Assembly: GCF_014641555.1 (NCBI RefSeq)
Contig: NZ_BMHY01000005.1
Span: 461,272 to 525,271, forward strand
Direction: 5' to 3'
Source of the DNA: Paenibacillus radicis (ex Gao et al. 2016)
GTDB lineage: Bacteria; Bacillota; Bacilli; Paenibacillales; Paenibacillaceae
DNA: 64,000 nucleotides
Position 1 is the first letter of the stretch. The number at the start of each line of letters is the position of its first letter. The position numbers and the translations under genes were made by a program. The notes beneath the pieces are model-generated. The model saw nothing but the letters and a program-made list of their open reading frames with translations. It was not told the DNA's origin and made no database searches. Of the stretch, positions 53,427 through 61,746 are shown in pieces.

Positions 53427-54410
53427 ATGCAATATCGTAAATTGGGATCATCGGATTTGTTAGTGAGCGAAATCAGCTTCGGGACATGGGCGATCGGCGG
53501 CTCCTGGGGAAGCGTAGACGACAAACAATCTTTGCTCGCATTGGAAGCAGCAATGGAAGCGGGCGTTAATTTATTCGATACGGCGGATGTGTATGGCGGC
53601 GGTCATAGTGAACGGCTGCTTGCGCAGGCGACGAAAGGGCGGGAGGACGAGATCCATGTCGCAACCAAGTTTTGCCGCGCGGGAGACATTCACGATCCGT
53701 CCACTTATTCCGAAGCGTCGGTACGAGCTTATTGCGAAGCCAGTCTGAAACGATTGGAAAGAGAACGTCTTGATCTGTATCAGGTGCATTGTCCGCCGCT
53801 GCCAATCTTGCAGGATGGCAGCGTATTTGGCGTATTGGACAAGCTTGTTGAAGAGGGCAAAGTGCGTCATTACGGCGTGAGCGTGGAATCCGTGGAGGAA
53901 GGTTTGCTTTGTCTGGAGCAGCCGAATGTGCGTGCGCTGCAAGTCATCGTCAACATCTTCCGGCAAAAGCCGCTGGAGCGACTGCTAGACGAAGCACATC
54001 GCCGCGGCGTGGCAATTCTGGTGCGTCTTCCGCTGGCAAGCGGCCTGTTGACGGGCAAGTTTACGCCACAGTCAACTTTCGAAGAGGATGATCATCGCCG
54101 ATTCAACGAGAACGGCGAGCAGTTCAACGTCGGCGAGACGTTCGCTGGACTCGGCTTTTCCAAGGGCGTTGAACTGGCTGGACAACTGGGCTGGATTGCC
54201 GAAGGCCGGGGCAATATGACCCGTGCGTCGCTGCGCTGGCTGCTAGATCACGAAGCGGTAACCTGCGTTATTCCGGGCTTCCGCAATGTGAGTCAGGTGC
54301 AGGATAACTTGGCTGCGCTTGATGTGCCGTCCTTTACAGAGGCGGAGAACGAGCGCCTCAGCTCCTTCTACCGGGAGCAAGTGAAGCCGTTTATTCGCGG
54401 CTCGTATTAG
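53427..54410 (+). CDS. aldo-keto reductase
   Basis: A 327-residue aldo-keto reductase with tetrad D51 and Y56 (NLFDTADVYGGGHSERLLA), K81 (VATKFC) and H121 (DLYQVHCPPL). It keeps the usual FGTWAIGGSWG phrase near the start and PGFRNVSQVQDNLAA near the end. GTAGGAGGC precedes the ATG. It has its own promoter and terminator, and is not strongly similar to the reductase at 36583. Substrate unknown. Confidence 0.87.
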   Translation: MQYRKLGSSDLLVSEISFGTWAIGGSWGSVDDKQSLLALEAAMEAGVNLFDTADVYGGGHSERLLAQATKGREDEIHVATKFCRAGDIHDPSTYSEASVRAYCEASLKRLERERLDLYQVHCPPLPILQDGSVFGVLDKLVEEGKVRHYGVSVESVEEGLLCLEQPNVRALQVIVNIFRQKPLERLLDEAHRRGVAILVRLPLASGLLTGKFTPQSTFEEDDHRRFNENGEQFNVGETFAGLGFSKGVELAGQLGWIAEGRGNMTRASLRWLLDHEAVTCVIPGFRNVSQVQDNLAALDVPSFTEAENERLSSFYREQVKPFIRGSY

Positions 54411-54420
54411 AAATAACCGC

Positions 54421-54459
54421 GCCGGTTCGGGATCAACTCCGAGCCGGCTTCTTTTTTTG
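54421..54459 (+). terminator. terminator of the second aldo-keto reductase
   Basis: GCCGGTTCGG at 54421-54430 pairs with CCGAGCCGGC at 54439-54448, followed by TTCTTTTTTT. Confidence 0.85.
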
Positions 54460-54479
54460 TATGCCTATGGGAATAAAGG

Positions 54480-54536
54480 TTGACGCTGGAATATATACAT
54501 GATACTATCAAAACAAATTAAACCAGTAGGAATAAT
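54480..54536 (+). promoter_or_regulatory. promoter and TAGGAAT element of the organosulfur locus
   Basis: TTGACG at 54480-54485 and TACTAT at 54503-54508 with 17 bp between predict a start near 54515. GTAGGAATAAT at 54526-54536 follows; a near-identical GTAGGAATTAT lies at 36437-36447 behind the other leader promoter. The element could be bound by a repressor such as CymR, which controls sulfur genes in Bacillales; this is inference. Confidence 0.55.
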
Positions 54537-54544
54537 GTGATTCG

Positions 54545-54598
54545 CCGGAAAACCGGAGACTCTATCTTTAGTAGATAGTTTGTCTTCGGTTTTTTTTG
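54545..54598 (+). terminator. leader terminator / candidate attenuator with CCGGAAAACCGG motif
   Basis: The arm AAACCGGAGAC (54550-54560) pairs with GTCTTCGGTTT (54582-54592), with an inner TATCT/AGATA stem, then eight T in all. Its 5' arm overlaps a small self-complementary element CCGGAAAACCGG (54545-54556), so the two folds exclude each other. It stands between promoter and gene, and the same 14 bases recur before the next gene. Confidence 0.7.
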
Positions 54599-54640
54599 CA
54601 TACCGGCTATAGAAATAACGATAAGAATAGGGGGATACAT

Positions 54641-55996
54641 ATGGCCGACAGAGGCAGACAACTAAAGCTGGGAGCTTTCTTGATGACACCGGGACATCAT
54701 GTAGCAGCGTGGAGATATCCAGATACGACAGCATCCGAGGTGCTGAAGTTCAAGTTTTACAAGAAGCTGGCACAAACTGCAGAGAGGGGCAAGTTCGACC
54801 TTCTATTTCTGGCGGACGGCTACGCGGTGTCCGAGACTTATCCAGAGGCGGTCGCGCAGACGGTTACGGTACGGCCGGAGCCCATTACGCTGCTGTCGGC
54901 ATTATCCTCCGTGACCGAGCATGTCGGCCTTGTCGCTACGGTATCGACTACCTATAACGAACCATTCCACGTCGCCCGTAAATTTGCTTCGCTGGACCAT
55001 CTAAGCGACGGAAGGGCAGCCTGGAACGTCGTTACTTCCGGCAATCCGGCGGAAGCGCAAAACTTCAATAAAGATCATCATCTGCTGCACTCGCTCCGCT
55101 ATGAGAGAGCGGAAGAATTTCTTAACGTGGTGACGGGATTGTGGAACAGCTGGGAGGACGACGCATTTGTCTACGATAAGGAAAACGCAACTTTCGCTGA
55201 TCGAAGCAAGCTGCACACGCTGCATCATAAAGGGGAGTGGTTCTCGGTTCGCGGTCCGCTGAACGTCGCCCGTCCTGTGCAAGGTCATCCGGTGATTGTG
55301 CAGGCAGGTGCTTCCGAGCCAGGCAAGGAGCTGGCGGCGCGCACCGCAGAAGTCATCTTTACTGCCTGGCAGACATTGGAGGAGGCGCAAGCCTTCTATG
55401 CAGATGTGAAAGGGCGGCTTGGCCAATACGGCCGGTCGCCGGGGGAATTGGTCATTATGCCGGGCGTATTCCCCATTATAGGACGGACGGAAGCAGAGGC
55501 CGCTGAGAAAAAAGCGCTGCTGGAGCAGTTGATTCCACAGGAAGCCGGAGTTAGCCTGCTCTCCAATCTAATCAGCTTCGACCTCTCTGCTTACCCTGTT
55601 GACGGCCCGTTGCCTGATCTTCCTCACTTGGATCAGATTAACGGCGGCAAAAGCCGATTTACGCTGCTCAAAGATTTGGCAGAGCGGGAAAGTTTGACGA
55701 TTCGCCAGTTGTATCAACGGATTGCCGGTGCCCGCGGGCATCGCGAAATCATCGGTACGCCTGTGCAGATTGCCGATCAGTTGGAGGAGTGGTTCGTTCA
55801 TGGCGCTGCCGACGGCTTTAACATTATGCCGCCATACTTGCCTGGAGGCTTAGAGGATTTTGTTGATCTTGTTGTCCCGGAGCTGCAGAAGCGCGGCTTG
55901 TTCCGCACGGCATACAAGGGGACGACGTTAAGAGAAAATTTGGGGCTAAAAAGACCGCCACATCCGGCGGCTGCTCAATTAGCGCCCCTCACATAA
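54641..55996 (+). CDS. FMN-dependent monooxygenase (NtaA/SnaA/DszA family)
   Basis: A 451-residue flavin monooxygenase of the bacterial luciferase-like (LLM) group, NtaA/DszA branch. Marks: LKLGAFLMTPGHHVAAWRYP at the start, FDLLFLADGYAVSE, VGLVATVSTTYNEPFHVARKFASLDHLSDGRAAWNVVTSGN and the C-terminal DGFNIMPPYLPGGLEDFVDLVVPELQKRGLFR. Such enzymes use reduced FMN and oxygen to oxidise sulfones, alkyl sulfides or aminopolycarboxylates and so release sulfite or an amine. The ATG at 54641 follows AGGGGGA. No FMN reductase gene is seen nearby. Context suggests organosulfur use. Confidence 0.87.
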   Translation: MADRGRQLKLGAFLMTPGHHVAAWRYPDTTASEVLKFKFYKKLAQTAERGKFDLLFLADGYAVSETYPEAVAQTVTVRPEPITLLSALSSVTEHVGLVATVSTTYNEPFHVARKFASLDHLSDGRAAWNVVTSGNPAEAQNFNKDHHLLHSLRYERAEEFLNVVTGLWNSWEDDAFVYDKENATFADRSKLHTLHHKGEWFSVRGPLNVARPVQGHPVIVQAGASEPGKELAARTAEVIFTAWQTLEEAQAFYADVKGRLGQYGRSPGELVIMPGVFPIIGRTEAEAAEKKALLEQLIPQEAGVSLLSNLISFDLSAYPVDGPLPDLPHLDQINGGKSRFTLLKDLAERESLTIRQLYQRIAGARGHREIIGTPVQIADQLEEWFVHGAADGFNIMPPYLPGGLEDFVDLVVPELQKRGLFRTAYKGTTLRENLGLKRPPHPAAAQLAPLT

Positions 55997-56006
55997 GCGA
56001 TACCGA

Positions 56007-56064
56007 CCGGAAAACCGGAGGTCTTGCCATCCTGATACAGGAAGGCAGGGCCTCTTTCTATTTT
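56007..56064 (+). terminator. second leader terminator / attenuator with CCGGAAAACCGG motif
   Basis: CCGGAAAACCGGAG at 56007-56020 is identical to 54545-54558. It runs into a hairpin from 56018 (GAGG, TTGCC, TCCT arms pairing with AGGA, GGCA, CCTC) with loop GATAC, then TTTCTATTTT. It lies between the monooxygenase and the flavoprotein gene and may set how much of the downstream operon is transcribed. Confidence 0.7.
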
Positions 56065-56093
56065 CGATAACAGAATAGGAGGCTATTAAAGAT

Positions 56094-57737
56094 ATGGGGA
56101 ACTTGAACAGTTATAACAATAAAGCTGCTTCACTGACATTGGAAGCCGACGTGCTCGTTATCGGAGGCGGGCCAGCGGGGACATGGGCCGCACTGGCGGC
56201 TGCGGCAAAAGGGGCAAGCGTGGTGCTTGCGGACAAAGGGTATTGCGGAACGAGCGGTGCGACCGCCCCTTCGGGCACGGGCGTCTGGTATGTAGAGCCA
56301 AGTGCGGACAAACGGGAGGAGGCGATGAAAAGCCGCGAGGCACTGGGCGGCTATCTGGCTGACCGCGGCTGGATGAAGCGGGTGCTTGATCGAACCTACG
56401 CTAATATGAATGATCTGGCGTTGGCGGGTTATCCTTTTCCGCTGGATGAATCGGGAAACCGTTATCTGCGAAGCTTGCAAGGACCGGAATATATGAAGCT
56501 GATGCGCAAACGGGTACATAAGGCGGGCGTTCGTATATTGGATCATTGTCCTGCGCTTGAATTGCTAGCGGACGATAACGGCGTCGGTGGCGCGAGCGGC
56601 ATACAGATTAAGAATGGCGAGCCGTGGACCGTTAAGTCTGGCGCAGTCGTTATTGCTTCCGGCGGCTGCGCATTTTTAAGCGGTGCGCTTGGCACGCATG
56701 TTCTGACTGGCGACGGCTATCTAATGGCGGCGGAAGCGGGAGCGTCCTTGTCCGGCATGGAGTTCTCAAATGCCTACGCGATAAGTCCGGCTTTCTCGAC
56801 CGTCACGAAAACAGCCTTTTATACATGGGCGAGCTTTTATTATGAGGACGGTACCGTCATTGAAGGAGCAGGTTCTCAGAAAGGGCGGTCCGTGATTGCT
56901 CGTACGCTGCTTACTCAGCCGGTCTACGCCTGTCTGGATCAAGCGACGGAAGAGATGCGCCTGTGGATGCGCAAAGCGCAGCCGAACTTTTTTCTTCCGT
57001 TTGACCGAGTTGGTATTGATCCGTTTACGCAAAAGTTTCCAGTGACCCTTCGATTGGAAGGTACGGTGCGCGGCACCGGCGGCATTCATTTAATCGATGA
57101 AAACTGCGCAACCGCCGTTCCTGGCCTGTATGCGGCCGGAGATGCGGCTACCAGGCAGTTCATTTGCGGAGGCTTTACCGGCGGGGGAAGCCATAACGCG
57201 GCTTGGGCCATGTCCTCGGGTTCATGGTCAGGCGAAGCGGCAGCCTCTTATTCCGCAAAGCTGGGCTTTCGCCGTAACGCCAGAGAACTGCAAGGCTTGC
57301 GCACCACTCCAGTAGAGAAGGCAGCAGGAGCACGGGAATCCCAAGTAAAGGCTGGGGCGCCAAGTGCGCAAGAAGTAATTGCGGCCGTGAAACGAGAAGT
57401 GGATCCCTATGAAATTAATCTGTTCCGATCGGATGCGAGACTTAAGCAATCGCTTGGCCGACTGGATCAAATCTGGCGGGAGGTGCGCAGCGGAGTGGCA
57501 ACGAGCGGAGCGGATGTATGGAAAGCCCGGGAGGCTGCTTCCATGGCTGCAACAGCGCGCTGGATGTACGCTTCTGCATTGGCGCGGCCGGAGACGCGCG
57601 GCATGCACAAGCGGACGGATTATCCGGATATCGATCCCAATCAGCATTATCGGCTGTTGGCCGGCGGAATCGACGATGTGTGGGTGAAGCCTGAGCCCCA
57701 GCCCGCTCTTCCGGCAGCGGAGGTGCACGCAGGATGA
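56094..57737 (+). CDS. FAD-dependent reductase subunit (AprA/fumarate-reductase flavoprotein-like)
   Basis: A 547-residue flavoprotein of the FAD_binding_2 family. The dinucleotide motif is ADVLVIGGGPAGTWAALAAAAKGASVVLADKG, with GALGTHVLTGDGYLMAAEAGASLSGMEFSN and the late GIHLIDENCATAVPGLYAAGDAA..GGFTGGGSHNAAWAMSSG giving the second FAD contacts. It joins a two-cluster ferredoxin by ATGA overlap, the layout of adenylylsulfate-reductase-like AprA/AprB. It lacks obvious Sec or Tat signals, so it is cytoplasmic. True APS reductase is not supported because no ATP sulfurylase is near. It may pass electrons to or from an organosulfur intermediate (inference). Confidence 0.82.
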   Translation: MGNLNSYNNKAASLTLEADVLVIGGGPAGTWAALAAAAKGASVVLADKGYCGTSGATAPSGTGVWYVEPSADKREEAMKSREALGGYLADRGWMKRVLDRTYANMNDLALAGYPFPLDESGNRYLRSLQGPEYMKLMRKRVHKAGVRILDHCPALELLADDNGVGGASGIQIKNGEPWTVKSGAVVIASGGCAFLSGALGTHVLTGDGYLMAAEAGASLSGMEFSNAYAISPAFSTVTKTAFYTWASFYYEDGTVIEGAGSQKGRSVIARTLLTQPVYACLDQATEEMRLWMRKAQPNFFLPFDRVGIDPFTQKFPVTLRLEGTVRGTGGIHLIDENCATAVPGLYAAGDAATRQFICGGFTGGGSHNAAWAMSSGSWSGEAAASYSAKLGFRRNARELQGLRTTPVEKAAGARESQVKAGAPSAQEVIAAVKREVDPYEINLFRSDARLKQSLGRLDQIWREVRSGVATSGADVWKAREAASMAATARWMYASALARPETRGMHKRTDYPDIDPNQHYRLLAGGIDDVWVKPEPQPALPAAEVHAG

Positions 57738-58078
57738 TTGAAATCGTCAGTGAAACAAGATGTATTTCTTGCAATCAATGCGTGAAGGTTTGCCCGACCA
57801 ACGTGTTCGACCGATCGGAGTCAGGGCTGCCAATCATTGCTCGGCAAGACGATTGTCAGACTTGTTTCATGTGTGAACTCTACTGTCCAACGGATGCGTT
57901 ATTCGTGTCGCCTCACGATCGGCCGGCAGCTACGCTTGACGAAGAGGAGCTGGCCGGTATCGGCTTGCTTGGCGGTTATCGGGAGCAAGTCGGCTGGGGA
58001 AAAGGGCGTTCGCCTGGCGCCGCACGGGATGCAACCTACTTGATGTTCAAAGAGATGCAGAAGAAGGCGGGACATTAG
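57734..58078 (+). CDS. two-[4Fe-4S] ferredoxin (AprB-like partner)
   Basis: A 114-residue ferredoxin with CISCNQCVKVCP and CQTCFMCELYCP, giving two [4Fe-4S] clusters, and a 45-residue C-terminal extension as in AprB-type subunits (LLGGYREQVGWGKG). It overlaps the flavoprotein gene by 4 nt, so the two products probably form a complex in which the clusters wire the FAD to an outside electron carrier. Confidence 0.9.
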   Translation: MIEIVSETRCISCNQCVKVCPTNVFDRSESGLPIIARQDDCQTCFMCELYCPTDALFVSPHDRPAATLDEEELAGIGLLGGYREQVGWGKGRSPGAARDATYLMFKEMQKKAGH

Positions 58079-58123
58079 TCCAGCACCAAGATTTGTTGGC
58101 AAGAAGGAAAGGGGCTCAAGGGA

Positions 58124-59398
58124 ATGGCAGTGGACAATAGAAAGGAAGCTCGAATCGATCACCAAGATGCAGACATGGCCAAGGTTCGCTCGATTTATGA
58201 GAATGAACGGCATAAGGTTGCACATGTATTGGATGACCTCAATCATCCGCTGCGTCAGCAAGCTTACTTGCTCCCCCGTTCGCTGGAGGAGCTTCAGAAG
58301 AAGCGGCTCGGGTTTTACGGACTCGCCGACGGCGCTACCGTATTCGCCAGCGGCTGGACAGATTATGCGCATTCGCTGCTGGGAGCTTGGTACGGTGATG
58401 AAGCGTTCTTGTCCTCTCTGGATATAAGAGTCAAAGGCCATATACAAGTACAATTCCGGCGGCTGGAGAAGCTGAGATCCGTCATTACGACGTCTCTGCA
58501 GCCAATTGCCAGCAGCGGCGAAGGCTTGCCGGTTGTCACAGTTACACCGGAAGGGATTGTACTTCGGGGAACGCAGACGTTTGGTTCCGACGTTTTATTC
58601 GCGGATGAGCTCTTCGTCTTTACCGGCCAAGAGAGAGAGGCAGGTCCCTCGGCTGCGGCACTCCTCCCGGTTCGTTCCAAGGGATTAAAGCTCCTCCCAT
58701 TCGGAGAGCCGAATGAAGCATTCGCGTCTGGTGTGCAGGTTACTTACGAAGACGTACTAGTACCCTGGGAACGTATTCTTAATGTAATTGATGAGAATGA
58801 CAGGAGCCAATTGCTTGGTCCCCCGTTTGTGAGAGCTATTGCCGATTACCAGTGGGTGTCGAGGCAGCTTGAGGCGCTGGAGCTGACAGTAGGTACTGCC
58901 TTCGCTCTCGCGGAGGATACGGGCTTAAGCCGCGAGCTTCACATTCAAGGAGACTTAGGCGAATCGATTCAGCAGGTTGAGACGCTGAAGGCGTTCATTC
59001 ATGCAGCTGAGATCGGAGCGGAAGCTAGTTTGTCCGGTATGCTGCTGCCGGCAGCGGTGCCGCTGGAAGCAGCACGTAAAGCGGGCGGTTTATTTTACAG
59101 CCAATCCATCAAGACGCTTCGGCGAATTGGCGCTGGCACCATTCTAGGCGATCTGTCTATTACCCGGTCACCTGAGGATTCGCTTCCTACATTGCGTCAA
59201 TTGGCTTGGCAGCTGTCGGGCAGCGGGGATGCGGCAAAGCGGGAGCTGCATGAGCTGTATGCATTTGGAGATCCAATTGCGCAATCGGCACAGCTGTATC
59301 GGCATTATCCGGCGCAGCACTTGCGCCAGCGCTACAGTCAGTTTTGGAGCAATCCCTTATCCAAGCCAGCCTATTCTGTAGAGGAGGTTCAGATATGA
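58124..59398 (+). CDS. acyl-CoA-dehydrogenase-fold flavin monooxygenase (DszC/SfnC-like)
   Basis: A 424-residue protein with the acyl-CoA dehydrogenase fold but of the oxygen-using group (DszC, SfnC). Visible marks are the middle-domain VVTVTPEGIVLRGTQTFGSD, EVTYEDVLVPWERI-like VQVTYEDVLVPWERIL and the C-terminal helical part SIKTLRRIGAGTILGDLSITRSPEDSLPTLRQLAWQ. Such enzymes use reduced flavin to hydroxylate sulfur or carbon next to sulfur. GAAAGGGG lies before the ATG. It overlaps the transporter ATPase gene by 4 nt. Confidence 0.72.
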   Translation: MAVDNRKEARIDHQDADMAKVRSIYENERHKVAHVLDDLNHPLRQQAYLLPRSLEELQKKRLGFYGLADGATVFASGWTDYAHSLLGAWYGDEAFLSSLDIRVKGHIQVQFRRLEKLRSVITTSLQPIASSGEGLPVVTVTPEGIVLRGTQTFGSDVLFADELFVFTGQEREAGPSAAALLPVRSKGLKLLPFGEPNEAFASGVQVTYEDVLVPWERILNVIDENDRSQLLGPPFVRAIADYQWVSRQLEALELTVGTAFALAEDTGLSRELHIQGDLGESIQQVETLKAFIHAAEIGAEASLSGMLLPAAVPLEAARKAGGLFYSQSIKTLRRIGAGTILGDLSITRSPEDSLPTLRQLAWQLSGSGDAAKRELHELYAFGDPIAQSAQLYRHYPAQHLRQRYSQFWSNPLSKPAYSVEEVQI

Positions 59399-60294
59399 CG
59401 GTCAAAATAGCGGCCCGGAGGGTCGGCATGCAGTTTAAAGTGACAAGCGAGACGGGGAAGAGAGACAGCATTTCCGTTCTCGACGATTTTGAACTGGAGG
59501 TAAAGGAAGGAGAGTTTCTCGCCATATTAGGCCCCAGCGGCTGCGGCAAATCGACTTTCTTGAACATACTGGCCGGACTTTCCCGGCAGACGGAAGGCGA
59601 CATTGTTGTGGATGGCGAGTCGGTGAACGGCGTTAATAAAAAGCATGGCGTCGTTTTTCAAGGATATGCCTTGTTTCCTTGGCGTACCGTTCTGCAAAAC
59701 GTTGAGGTGGGCTTGCAGATTAGAGGTCTTCGTTCAAAGGAACGGAAGGAAATTGCACGGCAATATATTCAGCTGGTCGGCCTACAAGCCTTCGAGAACC
59801 GTTACCCGCATGAGCTGTCCGGCGGGATGCGGCAGCGAGTGGCGATTGCACGCTCATTGGCTTATCAGCCGGATGTGTTGTTAATGGATGAGCCATTCGC
59901 AGCGCTGGATGCACAGACGAGGGAAATTCTCCAATCAGAGCTATTGCGCATTTGGGATTCACAGAAGAAGACGATTGTATTCATTACACACAGTCTGGAA
60001 GAAGCGATCTTTCTGGCAGACCGTGTTGCGGTGATGACAGCCAGACCCGGTAAAGTGAAGGAGATCATCGATATCCCGTTGGCTCGGCCGCGGCCGTCCG
60101 ACATTCGCAATTCCGAGGAATTCGTCAAGCTGCGCCAGCGGGCATGGGCGATTCTGAAGGATGAAGTGGATAAATCGCAGCAGTTGAATCAGACGGCAGC
60201 CTCTCCGGCCGCAGCTATCCCGCTCCATCCTTCGGCTACACAGCCATTCCCGGCTGACAGCGGGCAGCTTCAGGAAAAGGCAGCCAATCAGTAA
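59395..60294 (+). CDS. SsuB/TauB-type ABC transporter ATPase
   Basis: A 299-residue ATPase of the nitrate/sulfonate/taurine class. Walker A GPSGCGKST, Q-loop VFQGYALFPWRTVLQN, signature ELSGGMRQRVAIARSLAYQPDVLLMDEPFAALD and switch FITHSLEEAIFLADRVAVM are diagnostic. The C-terminal 50 residues are an unusual Ala/Pro/Gln-rich tail. GAGGAGG precedes the ATG at 59395 within a 4-nt overlap. The expected permease and binding-protein genes are not beside it, so the partners must be encoded elsewhere or beyond the window. Confidence 0.88.
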   Translation: MTVKIAARRVGMQFKVTSETGKRDSISVLDDFELEVKEGEFLAILGPSGCGKSTFLNILAGLSRQTEGDIVVDGESVNGVNKKHGVVFQGYALFPWRTVLQNVEVGLQIRGLRSKERKEIARQYIQLVGLQAFENRYPHELSGGMRQRVAIARSLAYQPDVLLMDEPFAALDAQTREILQSELLRIWDSQKKTIVFITHSLEEAIFLADRVAVMTARPGKVKEIIDIPLARPRPSDIRNSEEFVKLRQRAWAILKDEVDKSQQLNQTAASPAAAIPLHPSATQPFPADSGQLQEKAANQ

Positions 60295-60321
60295 AGATAC
60301 CGACGGAGGAAGTGAAGGCAT

Positions 60322-61746
60322 ATGACAGCAGGAAGACGTTATGTTGACAGACTGAATGACGGCCGCCAGGTGTGGCTTGACGGTGCTATCGTACCGGATA
60401 TTCGCAGTCATCCCGCATTTCACGGGACCGTGCAATCCGTAGCCGCTGTGATGGATCTTCAGGATGATCCGGCGACAGAGAGTGATTTAACCTATATAAC
60501 CGACACTGGCGTACGGGCCAATCTCGCTTTTTTCATACCGGATAAAAAGGAAGATCTGTTCCGCCGCAGCCGCGCGTTCCAAATTTGGTCCGACGCTACT
60601 TATGGGGTGATGAGCCGTGTCGGTGGTTTTTACCGCTCGCAATTGACGGCATGGCATATCGCGAGCGAGCGAATTGCGCTGGAACAGCCGCAATTTCCGG
60701 AGAAAATCGCAGCTTACTACCGGTATGTAAGAGATCATGATCTGCTCCTTACCGCAGCCGGGCACGATCCCCAGATTGATCGGACGAAGCTGGCTTCCGA
60801 ACTGGGTGATTTGTATACGGCAGTCCGAATCGTCCGCGAGACACAAGAGGGCATTATCGTCAGAGGGGCCAAAATGATCGCGACCGGCGGGCCGTATATG
60901 GATGAGATTATGGTCTCGCCGCATGGGAAAAAGACGGGCGACGAACAGCGGTACGCCGCTATGTTCGCTATCCCGGCCAGTCACCCGGGTGTTCATCTGA
61001 TATGCCGGGAGTCCTTTGCTTCCGACAGGGAGGAGGACCACCCGCTAAGCTCCCGTTTTGACGAGATGGATGCGGTGCTCGTATTCGATGACGCGCTTAT
61101 TCCGTGGGAGAGGGTATTCATCAAAGACGACCCTGATTCCATCTGGAAAATTCGCTCCGAGCGGCTTGTCTCCGCCATAAGCCTGCACGAGAACATCGTC
61201 CGGCTTGTCAGCAAGCTGGAGTTTACGGCTGCTGTCGGCAACGAGTTGGCGAACTCCATTGGCATTACGAAATTCGCGCATGTGCAGGAAAAGCTGGCTG
61301 AGCTGTTTTTTCAATTGGAATCGATCAAAGCGCTTCTCCTCTCATCCGAGCATCGTGCAGTTTACAATTCCAGCGGTGTTTGGGAGCCAGAGCTTGAACC
61401 GATTATAACGGCTAAAAACTTGGGGAATCGATACTATCCAAGGGCGCTGGAGCTGCTGCAGCAGTTGTCAGGAGCAGGCATGCTGCAAGTGCCATCGACG
61501 ATTGCCGAGCTGAGGGGACCCCTCGGTGCTCAGTTGAAAACGTATTACAGAGGAGCAGACCGTGACGCTGAGGAACGCGTCAAGTTATTGAAGCTGTCAT
61601 GGGACCTGGTCGGCAGTCGGCTTGGCGCCAGACATGAGCTGTATGAACGTTTCTACGCAGGCGATCCTGTGCGTACATATGCCGGGCAATATGTCGAATA
61701 CGACAAGCAGCCGCTGCTTGATAAGGCATTCCGAAGAAGCGTATGA
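60322..61746 (+). CDS. 4-hydroxyphenylacetate 3-hydroxylase (HpaB)-family flavin monooxygenase
   Basis: A 474-residue reduced-flavin-dependent monooxygenase. The start YVDRLNDGRQVWLDGAIVPDIRSHPAFHGTVQSVAAV is the classic HpaB opening, and IIVRGAKMIATGGPYMDEIMV and DAVLVFDDALIPWERVFIKDD mark the flavin-binding middle domain. It needs an NADH-flavin reductase supplied elsewhere. In this cluster it may oxidise an aromatic or organosulfur substrate rather than 4-hydroxyphenylacetate. CGGAGGAAG precedes the ATG. Its stop overlaps the copper gene start. Confidence 0.8.
   Translation: MTAGRRYVDRLNDGRQVWLDGAIVPDIRSHPAFHGTVQSVAAVMDLQDDPATESDLTYITDTGVRANLAFFIPDKKEDLFRRSRAFQIWSDATYGVMSRVGGFYRSQLTAWHIASERIALEQPQFPEKIAAYYRYVRDHDLLLTAAGHDPQIDRTKLASELGDLYTAVRIVRETQEGIIVRGAKMIATGGPYMDEIMVSPHGKKTGDEQRYAAMFAIPASHPGVHLICRESFASDREEDHPLSSRFDEMDAVLVFDDALIPWERVFIKDDPDSIWKIRSERLVSAISLHENIVRLVSKLEFTAAVGNELANSIGITKFAHVQEKLAELFFQLESIKALLLSSEHRAVYNSSGVWEPELEPIITAKNLGNRYYPRALELLQQLSGAGMLQVPSTIAELRGPLGAQLKTYYRGADRDAEERVKLLKLSWDLVGSRLGARHELYERFYAGDPVRTYAGQYVEYDKQPLLDKAFRRSV

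Noticed and set aside
54515-54641. S-box (SAM-I) or other known riboswitch in the leader
   Set aside because: The conserved S-box blocks are absent; only the small CCGGAAAACCGG element and a terminator can be seen.
56094-58078. Bona fide APS reductase (AprAB)
   Set aside because: Similarity in layout only; no ATP sulfurylase or other sulfate-pathway gene is nearby and the neighbours are oxygen-dependent monooxygenases.
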